A DNA stretch of 64,000 bases, taken from Caenorhabditis elegans (lineage: Eukaryota > Nematoda > Chromadorea > Rhabditida > Rhabditidae). The stretch covers positions 4,402,001-4,466,000 of the forward strand of contig NC_003282.8 of the NCBI RefSeq assembly GCF_000002985.6. The letters are read 5' to 3'. Positions within the stretch are counted from its first letter, which is position 1, and each line of letters begins with the position of its first letter. The translations under genes were made by a program, and so were the position numbers. Below, one piece after another: positions 25,860 to 35,318 of this stretch. The notes beneath the pieces were generated by a model that worked only from the letters and a program-made list of their open reading frames with translations, was not told the origin of the DNA and did no database searches.

Positions 25860-27782
25860 TTAAATCCTACCAAAAACTGCTTTTCGATAATTTTTTATAA
25901 TAAACATGTTTGGCAGGGGATCAATGGCTGGATAAACTGCAATTGTCATCGCAACGAAGCTGCTCGCAAATCCAATATCCACAGCAATCATCGGAAATGT
26001 GAAGAGGATTGCGATGGGGATGTACATGAGGATCAGGGGGATGAAAGTCTGAAAATTTTGAGGTCAAATTATACTCGCCCTGGGACCCGAATGTCTTATT
26101 AAAATATACCAACAATGTTTAAAACTCCTAATTAATAAAAATAATAAAATACCTGAACAACAAGTGCCTGAAAAAGCTGTTGCTGTAATCCCTTAGTGAC
26201 ACTCGACACGTTGCATGTTCTTGAAAGCGCTTCAGTTATACGAAAATAGCATTTGATTCCGAAGAAGAATACCGAGAACACTGAGCTTAGCTGCAACGTT
26301 TTAAAATTTGGACGCGAGCCTCGGTTAATGTCGGTTGCAAAACTTTGATTTTCTAACGTTAGTAACTCTACAGTGCCCCTGGAGCTCCCATACAGTAGTC
26401 CTACAGTAATTTAATGTTGCAAAAGTAATCCTACAGTGACACTACAGTACCCATGGAGCACCGGTACAGTAATCTTACAATACCCTTCCAAGAAACTGTC
26501 GGCTGCTCACTATAACATTCCAGCGTAGACTATCACGTGACTAGACTAACGTCGGCTGGTCATTTCATTGATATAACCTAAGGCTCAAAAAATGTCGGCT
26601 GCTACCTCCAACGTTCTAACATGATTTATCGCGTTCCCCCAATAATGTCGGCTGCTCAGTTTTGCCCAAATTTCAAAAACTCACAATCATGAACCACATA
26701 CAAGCGATCGAGGCAAAAACCGCCGGATCCGGATGAGAAGTTCCATTTTTATCAACAGGGTGGAAGAGGACAATGATGTAGGAGGTGTCCTCAATCTTAG
26801 TGTCATACCCGTCAAATATCGTTTTTCTGAAAATGTTCTGAAAATGAACTGGAAGCTTTATTTACCCAGAACACCCCCCCCCCCCCCCTTTCCCAGTCGA
26901 GGAGCACAGCCCTGGAGAGCAATTATACCTCATATAATCATCCGTCGAATCATCGAAATGAAAGTACAAATAACAAAGGACAGACCACCATGTTCCGTAG
27001 AAAATCGGCATGAAGAACAGAATGTAGATCTTTTTCCCGCCGAGCCACTTGTCACGGAACTCTTTCACCACTGCACCATAACGATAGACAAAGTGAACAC
27101 CGAAGATTGCCAACGAGAAGCCGAAGCAGCCACAGTAGATCACGATGAGGATGAAGCTATGCTCACGGTCAAAATCCGAATTTTTAAAGTTTCGGAACAC
27201 AACGAACGCCGCTTTGTACGAGTGAACCATCTGGAATACATTTTCAATGTTTGAAAATTAAAATTTGAGCCATTTTGTGTGCAGTAGCTCTACAGTAACC
27301 AAACAGAATTCTCACAGAAACCGTACAAAAACGCAACAGTACCCCTACAATACGCCCAGTACCCTACAATAATATTACAGTAACCTAATGTAAGCCAGTA
27401 AGCGACCTACAGTAACCCAATAGTAACTTGAATGGATCCTACAGTAATCTTACAGGAACCTTATTATTACAGTACTGCTAGTCATTTAAAGACATAGTGA
27501 CTTACAGTAATAACATAGTTATTCTACAGTACCCTCGTAGTACCCTTACAGTAATCCTACAGTACCCCTTCAACTACTTACCGGTTCAGTGGTAACATCC
27601 CATAATGAGTAGAGAGCCTCAAAGCTGGATATGTAGATCATCAAGTACTTGTACATCCCGAGCTTCTTCGGCGAATGCGCCAAAATCAAAAATATGAGAA
27701 TACAGTTCAACGAAACCGACATAAACGCGGAGGTGTACTGTACGATTTTCAGAAAAATATTCCAAAATTCACTGAGATGCAT
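25860..27782 (-). CDS. Str-class seven-transmembrane chemoreceptor
   Basis: Nematode-specific GPCR of the Str/Srj branch, expected in the membranes of chemosensory neurons; the ligand is unknown. Exons on the minus strand: 27782-27582, 27230-26929, 26826-26685, 26290-26153, 26048-25860, giving 323 residues, normal for the family and apparently complete. Seen motifs: KKLGMYKYLMIY after TM1, IYCGCFGFSLAIFGVHFVYR through TM3, GLQQQLFQALVVQTFIPL into TM6, and a TM7 end with AIDPLPNMFIIKNYRKAVF. I chose ATG 27782 because MHLSEFW matches the usual short N-terminus; an in-frame ATG 75 bases further upstream would add an implausible tail. The introns contain TACAGTAA-type repeats and TGTCGGCTGCT words, and intron 2 has a 15-C run. 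The Str call is firm, the individual symbol is unknown. Confidence 0.88.
26330..26660. repeat. TGTCGGCTGCT and TACAGTA repeats in chemoreceptor intron 3
   Basis: Between exons 3 and 4, ATGTCGG(C/T)TGC words recur near 26328, 26497, 26552, 26594 and 26645, mixed with CTACAGTAA/CTACAGTACCC words at 26390-26480. The same GTCGGCTGCT word forms the hairpin arms near 62.4 and 62.7 kb. Confidence 0.7.
26874..26888 (+). repeat. Poly-C tract, 15 C
   Basis: Fifteen C in a row, in the intron between chemoreceptor exons 2 and 3 (G15 on the transcribed strand, 41 bases after the donor side of exon 2). Confidence 0.9.
27270..27570. repeat. CTACAGTAACC degenerate repeat, chemoreceptor intron 1
   Basis: About a dozen imperfect CTACAGTA(A/C)CC words fill intron 27231-27581. 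This is a common low-complexity repeat type in this genome. Confidence 0.75.
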
Positions 27783-28344
27783 CGTTGCTTCTACGGCAAC
27801 CGATGGCCTCACTTTTATAGTAGTCGTTGCAGTCGGGTGGGCGGAGTCAGAGCACATTGTTTTTCATGTTTTTGATGAGGATATGGGTCACAAGGGAGGT
27901 CGAGAAAACGGGAAAAATAATAAAAAGTAATATTTAGTATAATGTCATCGATAATGTGAAAGAAGTATGTATACAAAACTGCCAGAAGGAAGTTGAGTCG
28001 TCTGGAATTGAAAGTACAAATTAAGTCAAAGAAGACTAGGTGCCTACACGCCTACATGCCTACATGCCTACATGCCTACATGCCTACATGCCTACATGCC
28101 TACATGCCTAAATGCTTATGTACGTACCTATTGAAATTTAAAAATTAATTTGTTTTGCGTGACCCTCCACAGTTATGATATTTATTTTTCTAATCATTCC
28201 ACGAGGCGTCTCTATTTATTCCCAACTATTTCCTTGATTTCTTCAGTTTTCGAAACCAATTTCACAGAAGAATTTCACAATTTGAAACGTAAGTTGAATA
28301 CAAAATCTTGTTCCAACTGATGTAAATTTTCCAGATACAAAACT
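27783..28344. promoter_or_regulatory. Divergent intergenic region with TGCCTACA octamer array
   Basis: Lies between the divergently transcribed chemoreceptor and the IN-box gene. A nearly perfect (TGCCTACA)n run occupies 28041-28114. A probable 5' UTR exon of the IN-box gene ends at 28288, with intron 28289-28334 (GTAAGT...TTTTCCAG), ten bases before the ATG. Confidence 0.5.
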
Positions 28345-30347
28345 ATGGTGTTCACAAGATCAAGCTCTAGAAATCACACGAAATCCGACGTGGCAGGCGC
28401 TGGACCGACATGGGATGAATTCCTAAAAGTTGATGGAATGTCACAGGTGCTCGCTTTTTTTTTCAGGAATTGTAGTCCAATTCGATATTTCAGAAACTCC
28501 AAGAGTGTGAAAACCAGTTCGAAAAAGCATCAAATAAAGTTTTTGCGGAACTTTTTGCAAAACTGAACGATGTCGCTAAGAAAGTGGCCACAGAAGATTT
28601 TCCAGCTGAACAACTTCAAAAGTTGATTGATAGAAACTATCCGGTCAGTTTTGGCCGCCAGGTGCCTTGAAGAACCAATTTCAATACCACTTTCAGAAAC
28701 CGCCAGGCTTCAAGGATGTCAAAGTTGAAGAGATTGAGGCTGAAGAGCACGATGAGCTCATAGAGACTGCTATGTACCTGTCGGATGCTTCAGAAGGTGG
28801 CGAGATAACCATGAACACTGTAAGTCAAGAGGATCAAAGAGAGGCCTTTTAGTTGTAGTCCCAGTTAGTCCCAGATTTAGTCTTTTGAACCAGTTTTTTT
28901 AAGAACTTGCCAATATATATTTTGCATATATTTCTGAACTACAGAACATTCTTAAACGAACTTGCCACGTTGCAAATCTTTATTGATAATTTTATTGAGG
29001 ATATCTAGTTATAATTTTGGATCAAAAACTTCAGTTTTCAGGAACCCCCAGGCTTCGAGGAAGTCAAGGCCGAGGAGTTAAAGGCTGAGGAACATGATGA
29101 TCATATGGATACTGCTATGCTTCTGGATCCCGACTCTACACAAGACGGCGAGGAAGTGACAATGAAGCCTGTAAGCCAAGATATCAGTGAGCTAAGCGGC
29201 GAGGAAGATCCCGATGAAACCCTGATCCAGAACACCACACTTCACATGGATAACCTTTCGATGAAAGAGGAACTGAATGCGGATACAACAATTGTGACGA
29301 GCACTCCGATTAGAGCCTGCTCCACAAAGATTATGGTGCCTGTTGTCAGACCTGAGATCAGTCCAGTGGAGAAGCCCATCTCATCATCCACACACTGCAG
29401 AAACCTTCTGAATTTGAATCCCAAGATGCCTGTGTTCACTTCAATGTTTGGAAAGATGAAGCAGGAGCCTGGAGTGGAGAGCAGCCACGTCAGTAATCTT
29501 CGTCAGAAAATTCTGAACCATAGGAAACGTGGAAAGGAGGTGCAGAAGGTTCCCAGCTCACCACCACCAAAGCTTCCGAAAACCGTAGTGCAACCTTCGA
29601 AAGAAGAGAAGCCAACTGCTGTGATTGAATCCAAGTTAAGTGATATCAAAGTATCGTCGCAAAAATCCATAGCTTTTTCTTCAGAAAACAGCGGCTCCAC
29701 CAGTGAAACTTCTCACAAGTTCCCCACCACCAAAGATCCCAAAAACCGTAGCTCAACCTCCGAAAGAAAAGAAACCAGTCATGGAATCTGTGGTAAGCGG
29801 GATATCGGAGTGTCGTCGCAAAATCAATAGTATTCCAGAAAACCGCGGCTCCACCAGCGAAGGAGATCAAGCCGATTGTTGCCAAAATAACGGAGAAAGC
29901 GGCAGAACCTGCAGTTCCAAAGGAAGTGAAACCGGCAAAAGCAGCAACAGCCAAACCGGCAAAGGTAGGCCGGCAGTAGGCACCTAGGCACGTGATCAAT
30001 CTTTTTTCAGCCCGTCATGTCGTACAAAATGACTCCAACACGCGTCCACAAGCCGAAATCGGCAACTGATTACGGTGTGGAATCCGAAAGTGATTCGGAC
30101 TTTGAGAGGGATAAGAGCAAGCAAAAGAACTTTCCGAAATGGGCATCTGATATGAATATCGTCAATGAGGAGTACGCCAAAAATCTGGAATTCAATGTGA
30201 ATACATTCTTTGGGTCGATGGAAAAGGTAATACTTTAGGGGAAATGAATTCATGAATGAAATAAGAATTTTTTAGGCAAATCTCACTGAGATCTTTGGAG
30301 AAATGGTCCGTAAAAAGAAGCGAGGATCGTCAAAAGTTTGGAATTGA
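28345..30347 (+). CDS. INCENP-like protein with C-terminal IN-box
   Basis: INCENP scaffolds the chromosomal passenger complex; its IN-box binds and activates Aurora kinase. Exons: 28345-28446, 28494-28643, 28697-28819, 29042-29650, 29685-29792, 29839-29964, 30011-30226, 30276-30347, in frame for 501 residues. The last about 95 residues follow the IN-box order: SYKMTP, an acidic YGVES-ESDSD stretch, NFPKWASDM, FFGSM, LTEIFGEM, then basic KKKRGSSKVWN at the C-terminus, with the SS pair where Aurora B phosphorylates INCENP. The N-terminal 85 residues (DEFLKVDG...LIDRNYP) are helical and could act as a CEN-box, which is inference. The middle is disordered and basic/Pro-rich. Exons 3 and 4 begin with duplicated KPPGF/EPPGF modules. 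Intron 4, as built, is only 34 bases (see findings). Poly(A) signal at 30379-30384. The known C. elegans INCENP, ICP-1, is to my knowledge on another chromosome, so this would be a paralogue. Confidence 0.8.
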
Positions 30348-30801
30348 ACTAGATTTTTATGGGTTTCCTACTCGTTCGAATAAATTATTTCAAAAAGTTT
30401 CCTCTTTTTTTTCAAAATGAATTTAATTTCTAAAGTCTTCCCCCCTCTTATCGCAAGCTTTCATCTTCCGATTCCGGTTTTTCGTTTTGAAACATTCGGA
30501 ATGGGGAGTTTATTTCAAAAGTGCGAGGTGTAGGCATTCACCACGCCCGCACGCCTTCTCGCCTACCTTGCCTACCTCGCCTGGCCGCCTATTGCCCGGA
30601 AAACGTCATTACAGCCGGTTTTTCATTAAACTAAATTAAATTAAGTATTTTCAATATAATCAAAAGTCTGCCAAAAAAATAAATCATATCTGGAGATATT
30701 TTAATTTACAGAAGCCGAACAGTATACCTGTCATGTTCCTATTACAATGCTGTACCATTAAAGGAAATATCGACAGCTGACATCTTGAGCTTTCAGAATC
30801 T

Positions 30802-31014
30802 GTAATTTGTTTTGGCGGAAGACCGCTGTAAGTCTGGAAATTTTTGTCTGAAAGTACTGAATCCAGTGCAATTCCTATGGTTAAAAGTGGATTATTGATT
30901 CTCGCGCCAACAGAAGTGTCATCACAACGGTTTAAAGAAAAAAACATCGCTTCGGTGGTTCAGTGGTAAACAGTTTAAGAAGACTTACAGCGGTCTTCCG
31001 CCGAAACAACTTAC
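30802..31014. repeat. Inverted repeat with 34-bp arms
   Basis: Left arm 30802-30835 contains TTTTGGCGGAAGACCGCTGT. Right arm 30981-31014 contains ACAGCGGTCTTCCGCCGAAA. They differ at a few positions over 34 bases, and the spacer is 145 bases. No transposase is present; it looks like a small non-autonomous element. Confidence 0.75.
30949..30970 (+). pseudogene. tRNA-Gly 5'-half fragment
   Basis: GCTTCGGTGGTTCAGTGGTA resembles the 5' end of eukaryotic tRNA-Gly including the A box. There is no anticodon stem or B box downstream. It is a fragment or chance match, not a functional tRNA gene. Confidence 0.4.
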
Positions 31015-31085
31015 AGACTTGCTCCAGCTCTGATGAACCAAAATTAACAATCATAAACCATAAATTTTATTTCATATCTCAAAGA

Positions 31086-32500
31086 TCACTGCTTTTTAAT
31101 TTCAACTGGCTTTGTGACAGGCGGAACGAGCTGCACAGACGGTGGTGTTGGCTGGGGAACATCAGCAGATTGCAAATGACGACCACGGTCTGAAAATGTA
31201 CAGATTTTTCAGTGGTAAGGCACTTGAACTCACTTGGATCTGGACTCGCGACCATCAGCCCTTTGTAGTTGTTCTCCATGAGCTTTACAATTTCAAAATT
31301 CTCTGGTGTTGCAATCATTCGTGGACGGAGAACTGTGAAGGATAGCTCGTAAGAATCCGAGACGTGCATAATCTGAAAAAACCAAATTATTTTTTAAATT
31401 GATATCATGAACTCGTATAACTTACTGCTCCACAATTGGTATCATTCCCACAATAATATGGCGCAGAGAACACTGTGACACACTTTTTGTTGAACAAGAA
31501 GTTGAATCCTTCCTGAGACACTTCGTGAGCTCGGACAATCAACGAGAGGCCAAGCTTCTTCAAGAAATCATCCAATCCTTTTTGGCCGAAAACTACAGAA
31601 ATTGCACGCTGCTGAAAAGTACAAATCGTCAATGTAAATAGTAGAAATTGTGATACTTTGTTCATTGCAAACGTGTTGCACTTATCCTGAGTTGGATCAG
31701 CCCACATCAAATCAACTTGAAGACCTTCGTCACAGGTTAATGGAGTATTCGGTTTCTTCAGAGCTTTGAATGATTCCCACGAGTTACAGTTTTGGGAGAT
31801 TCCTCCGTGCATGCAAAGGATCCGTTGACCAACTCGAGCACAGAGTGGAAGCTCGTTGAAAACATTCTGAAAGGCATAGAGATATTATAAAAGTCGTCAT
31901 TACGGGATAGTCTTCTGTTTCCCTGATATTGTCTCCACATCCTTCCTCCTCTCTTTCTTGTCAATTCCTCATAGAAACCATACAACCGGTTCATTTTCAT
32001 ACATTCATGATTGCCACGTAGCAAATGCACCAAATGAGGATATCGAATTTTGTAGCAGAAAAGAAGAAGCGACACTTCGAATGATTTGGCTCCACGATCC
32101 ACATAGTCCCCGAGAAATAGAAATTGAACTTTTGGAGGATATCCAACGGCATCAAAATAACGAATGAGAGCATCCAGTTGTCCGTGAATATCTCCGACAA
32201 TTGTGATTGGATGCTCAACTTGGAGCATTGCTGGAAGTGGTTTCAACGTCGACTCAGCCTGAAAATATATCATTGTAAGACTACAAAATCTGCTCAGACT
32301 TGTGCGTGGGACTTTCAGAATCTAGAAGAAATCGCAAAATACTCTAATTTTCAAGTTCATACCTTTTCCAAAATAGTGTAAATCTGTTTGTCAGTGAATG
32401 CATCAGTGACGCCCCATTTCAGAAGATGCTCAATCATTCGTTTGGCGAGTTGTACCACTGATTCTCCTTCGTACATGTATCCTTTTTGACTTTCCATCAT
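31086..32500 (-). CDS. PP1-like serine/threonine phosphatase with aberrant intron 2 donor
   Basis: PPP-family protein phosphatase of the nematode-expanded PP1-like group, many of which are sperm-expressed (family knowledge). Exons, minus strand: 32500-32363, 32258-31923, 31866-31657, 31611-31426, 31372-31234, 31189-31086, giving 370 residues. Metal and catalytic motifs are intact: GDIHGQ (about residue 68), GDYVDRG (96), RGNHE (127), HGGIS (178), VRAHE (254), SAPYYCG (277). PP1 has HGGLS and RAHQ at two of these sites. A Pro-rich tail follows (QPTPPSVQLVPPV). The alignment to PP1 requires splicing directly after CAG at 31923, but the intron begins GGAAAC, not GT. The nearest GT (31903) shifts the frame to a stop. 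So this is either a gene using a non-canonical donor or one recently inactivated. Poly(A) signal 31066-31071, minus strand. Confidence 0.75.
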
Positions 32501-33126
32501 CTTGCTTCGAACGTCGACTTTTGAAAATTTAAAACTTGGGAATACATTTTTTTTTTTGCTCGGAAAGATTCTTTCCTTTTTTTGTCGTGGTTACGTGAAA
32601 TTAAATTTAAATTTTTTTATATTAATTTACTTTTTTTTAACCTCTTTTAATTAACTTTTTAATTTTTTTCAAACAAAACCCTAATTGTTAGAAAATATGA
32701 ATATTTGAAATCACTAGCTCAGAAACTGACGGAGGATTGAAGCTGAGAAGCTTAGGATAGTTTGGAGGTATGAAGTAGGCACGCAGGTAGGCATGATATG
32801 AGTCTTTCCTACAACATTTCTTCTTTTCATGCCTCCTGCGCTCCTACTTTCTGCCTACCGGAAAGCTTTCGGAAAGCAATCGGTCATCTGACATATTGAT
32901 GAAAAATAGGCTCTGAAAATGATCACATTTTGATCACATTTTGTAGTTTCTCAAAAAAAAAATTTGCCAAAAATACACATTTTTGGATAAGACAACAGTC
33001 CAAGTCCACATTTCATTGTCATTTTTTTCCTCAAAATCCCAGCGAAAATCCATTTTTTCCGTCATTATCTAATGCTAAAATCTAAAATCTTGTCTCCCGA
33101 AATGCCCTGAACATTTCAACAAAATA
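32501..33126. other. Divergent region between PP1-like and GT92 genes
   Basis: AT-rich, with a GTAGGCACGCAGG/TGCCTACC octamer cluster at 32765-32865 and a TGATCACATTT direct repeat near 32925. No further gene supported. Confidence 0.5.
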
Positions 33127-35318
33127 ATGGCAAAGGTGGTGCGGCGGAAATTTTTCATTGTTTCATTTTTATTATTTTCGATTTTGCTGTTATTTTTACA
33201 ACACTCTCGGCAAGTTAAGGTAATTGAGAGGACTTTTATTTTGGAAAATGGCTCGCAGAATAGGTAGGGGTTTTTTAAAAGTTTCAAATATTAAATAAAT
33301 TTCTCAAATTTGTTTTAATAGTTCTCAAATACGAGATGCTTGTTTCGTACCCTACTGGAATCAAAAAACCACTGAAAATATTTTGCACTCGGAGCAAATC
33401 GAGGAATGGGCAAAAACGGAATTTGGTGGGAATGTGAGCTTTTTTTCGTTACTTGGTCGAGTTTGGGGCGTAGAATTTTCGATTTTTCCAGCTCAACATG
33501 ATCGATGGGGAACCTCGCCTGCTATCCGCTTTCGTGTACCCTGACGAGATCTCCATTATCACTACTGTAATGCACACTTTTCTGTGGGTAGCGTTAACAT
33601 AGGTCTGCTTAAATTGACAACGCATTTTGCTCACTTTATTAAACTACAATGATTTACTTTGAATTACGGTATTTTAGAATTTAACAGAGTGAGCAAAAAA
33701 TGGTGTCAATATTCCTCAGGATCCAAAGTTTTCAGAAAACGTGCCACATGTCATTACTACGACTGTAACCGTGTCGAAATTCACGCTGCAAGATTTAAAT
33801 CTCGTGTATGGCCGCTAGCAGTCATCACTTGCCCGCGAAGGTTCGGCGCAGAGTACGTGAGTGTCAGCTATGAAGAAGATGAAGAGCCTCAGGAACCGAT
33901 TCCGTTGACCTACAGGGCTTACGATAGTAAGCTTGAAACTGAGCCTGAAATATCTAAAATTGACTTTCAGGGCCGCTCCACGAGCTCTCCGTTTGTGTAG
34001 GGCCAATGTATGGAGAAGAAAGCAAATGGCTGGAAATTATAGAATACGTAGAACATTATAGATTGGTGGTAGGTCTTAGAAATACATAGTGTCTAGAGTT
34101 TTGAACTGATACATTTGTTTTATTAATACTTGGGCTAGACCTCCCACGGAGACGTGCCTACGTGCCTACGTGCCTACGTGCCTACGTGCCTACACAAATC
34201 AACATATCATTCCAGGGAACGTCCCATTTCTACTTCACCCTATTCAACATGAACGAGTATGACAGGAAAATAATTGACAACTACGAGAGCCTAGGCATCG
34301 CTGAATCCACAAAATACACCACTGAATATTTGAGACTCGGGTGGATGTTTCATCTCTTGCAAACTCATGTAAGGGCCTAACTGCCTACCTACTCGCCTGC
34401 CTACTGGCCTAAGGCTTGATAGGCCTGCCTTCTAGGCACGTAGGCACAATGTAGGTAAGAATTTTTGTTTCAGGAATGCCATTATCGGAGTAAATTTCAT
34501 TCGAAATGGGTTGTCAATATGGATATTGATGAGCGGCTGGTATACACTGGACCACTTAACCTGAGAAGCTATTTGAGGTGAAAATGTTTCAGAATTTTCC
34601 AGCATTTCGTGAGTTTCCAGGAGACTCCCGCCGAACATTGGAGAAGTCAGCTTCACCACAAATCGAGTCTTGAAAACTGAGCCAGTTCCTGTAAAATATA
34701 GCAGTGATGCTCAATTAATGGAAGATATGCTATTCCTGAAATACAATAAAACCACTGAAATCAGTTGGTACAATTTGAAAGGGATCATTCGACCGGAAAA
34801 AGTCGCCATGCTTTTTTATCACTGGTCATATTTTCAGTTTGAAGGGGTCAATGTTGTTTCGGTGCCGAAAAGATTTGGGCATGTCAGGTGAATACTTTTT
34901 TTTGCAATGATCGAGAAATTTACCGATTTATTGATTTTCAATGTTTCAAAATATGTATCGATTTTCTGAGAAATTATAGATTTTTATTTGGAAAAGCTAT
35001 TGAATTTTCAAAAAAAGTTATTTGATCTTCCGAAAAAATATAAATACCATATAAAACTTTCATTTTAAAAAAAGTTTCAGACACTACCGAAACATGGACA
35101 AAAAGGCTCTGAATGGGAATTGGATGGAAAACTACAACGGGACACTTCAAGAAACCCGCCTATCCAGGTCATTCGAGAAAAGATTAATTTCGGCAGTGAG
35201 ACGACGGGTCAAATATGTATACGATCAGCGAATGGTGAGGTGCGAAGAAATTCCCGAGTGGTTGAGTTCAAGGTTCAGGAGGCAACTGCTGGATTGTAAA
35301 TTTAAAAATGAAATTTAA
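33127..35318 (+). CDS. GT92 (DUF23) family glycosyltransferase
   Basis: Type II Golgi-type membrane enzyme. Family members in nematodes include the beta-1,4-galactosyltransferase GALT-1, which acts on core fucose; the substrate here is unknown. Exons: 33127-33263, 33322-33433, 33492-33583, 33736-33926, 33971-34068, 34216-34368, 34474-34577, 34621-34887, 35081-35318, giving 463 residues. A membrane anchor lies at residues 9-25 (FIVSFLLFSILLLFLQ). The GT92 order is clear: LLSAFVYPDEISIIT, CHYYDCNRVEI, LSVCVGPMYGEESKWLEIIE, GTSHFYFTLFNM, KWVVNMDIDER (DxD-type metal site), then FYHWSYFQFEG. Exon 3 donor GTGGGT with acceptor TTTTCAG at 33735 is the pairing that keeps the frame; the stronger GTAATG at 33567 does not. 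Poly(A) signal 35337-35342. An octamer array (GCCTACGT)n sits in intron 5. Confidence 0.86.
34150..34195. repeat. (GCCTACGT)n octamer array in GT92 intron 5
   Basis: Five perfect copies of an 8-base unit just upstream of exon 6. A related degenerate run fills intron 6 (34370-34450). Confidence 0.9.

Larger units (their letters stand above)
30348..31085. other. Intergenic between IN-box and PP1-like genes
   Basis: Convergent 3' ends. It contains a GCCTACC-type octamer cluster (30540-30600), an inverted repeat (30802-30835 against 30981-31014) and a fragment matching the 5' half of tRNA-Gly (30949-30970). AATAAA on the minus strand at 31066-31071 serves the PP1-like gene. Confidence 0.6.

Noticed and set aside
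26733..27254. Plus-strand open frame of 173 codons
   Set aside because: Antisense of chemoreceptor exons 2 and 3 and the poly-C tract.
27783..27857. 25-residue N-terminal extension of the chemoreceptor
   Set aside because: Str receptors start a few residues before TM1. The extension is polar and unlike the family.
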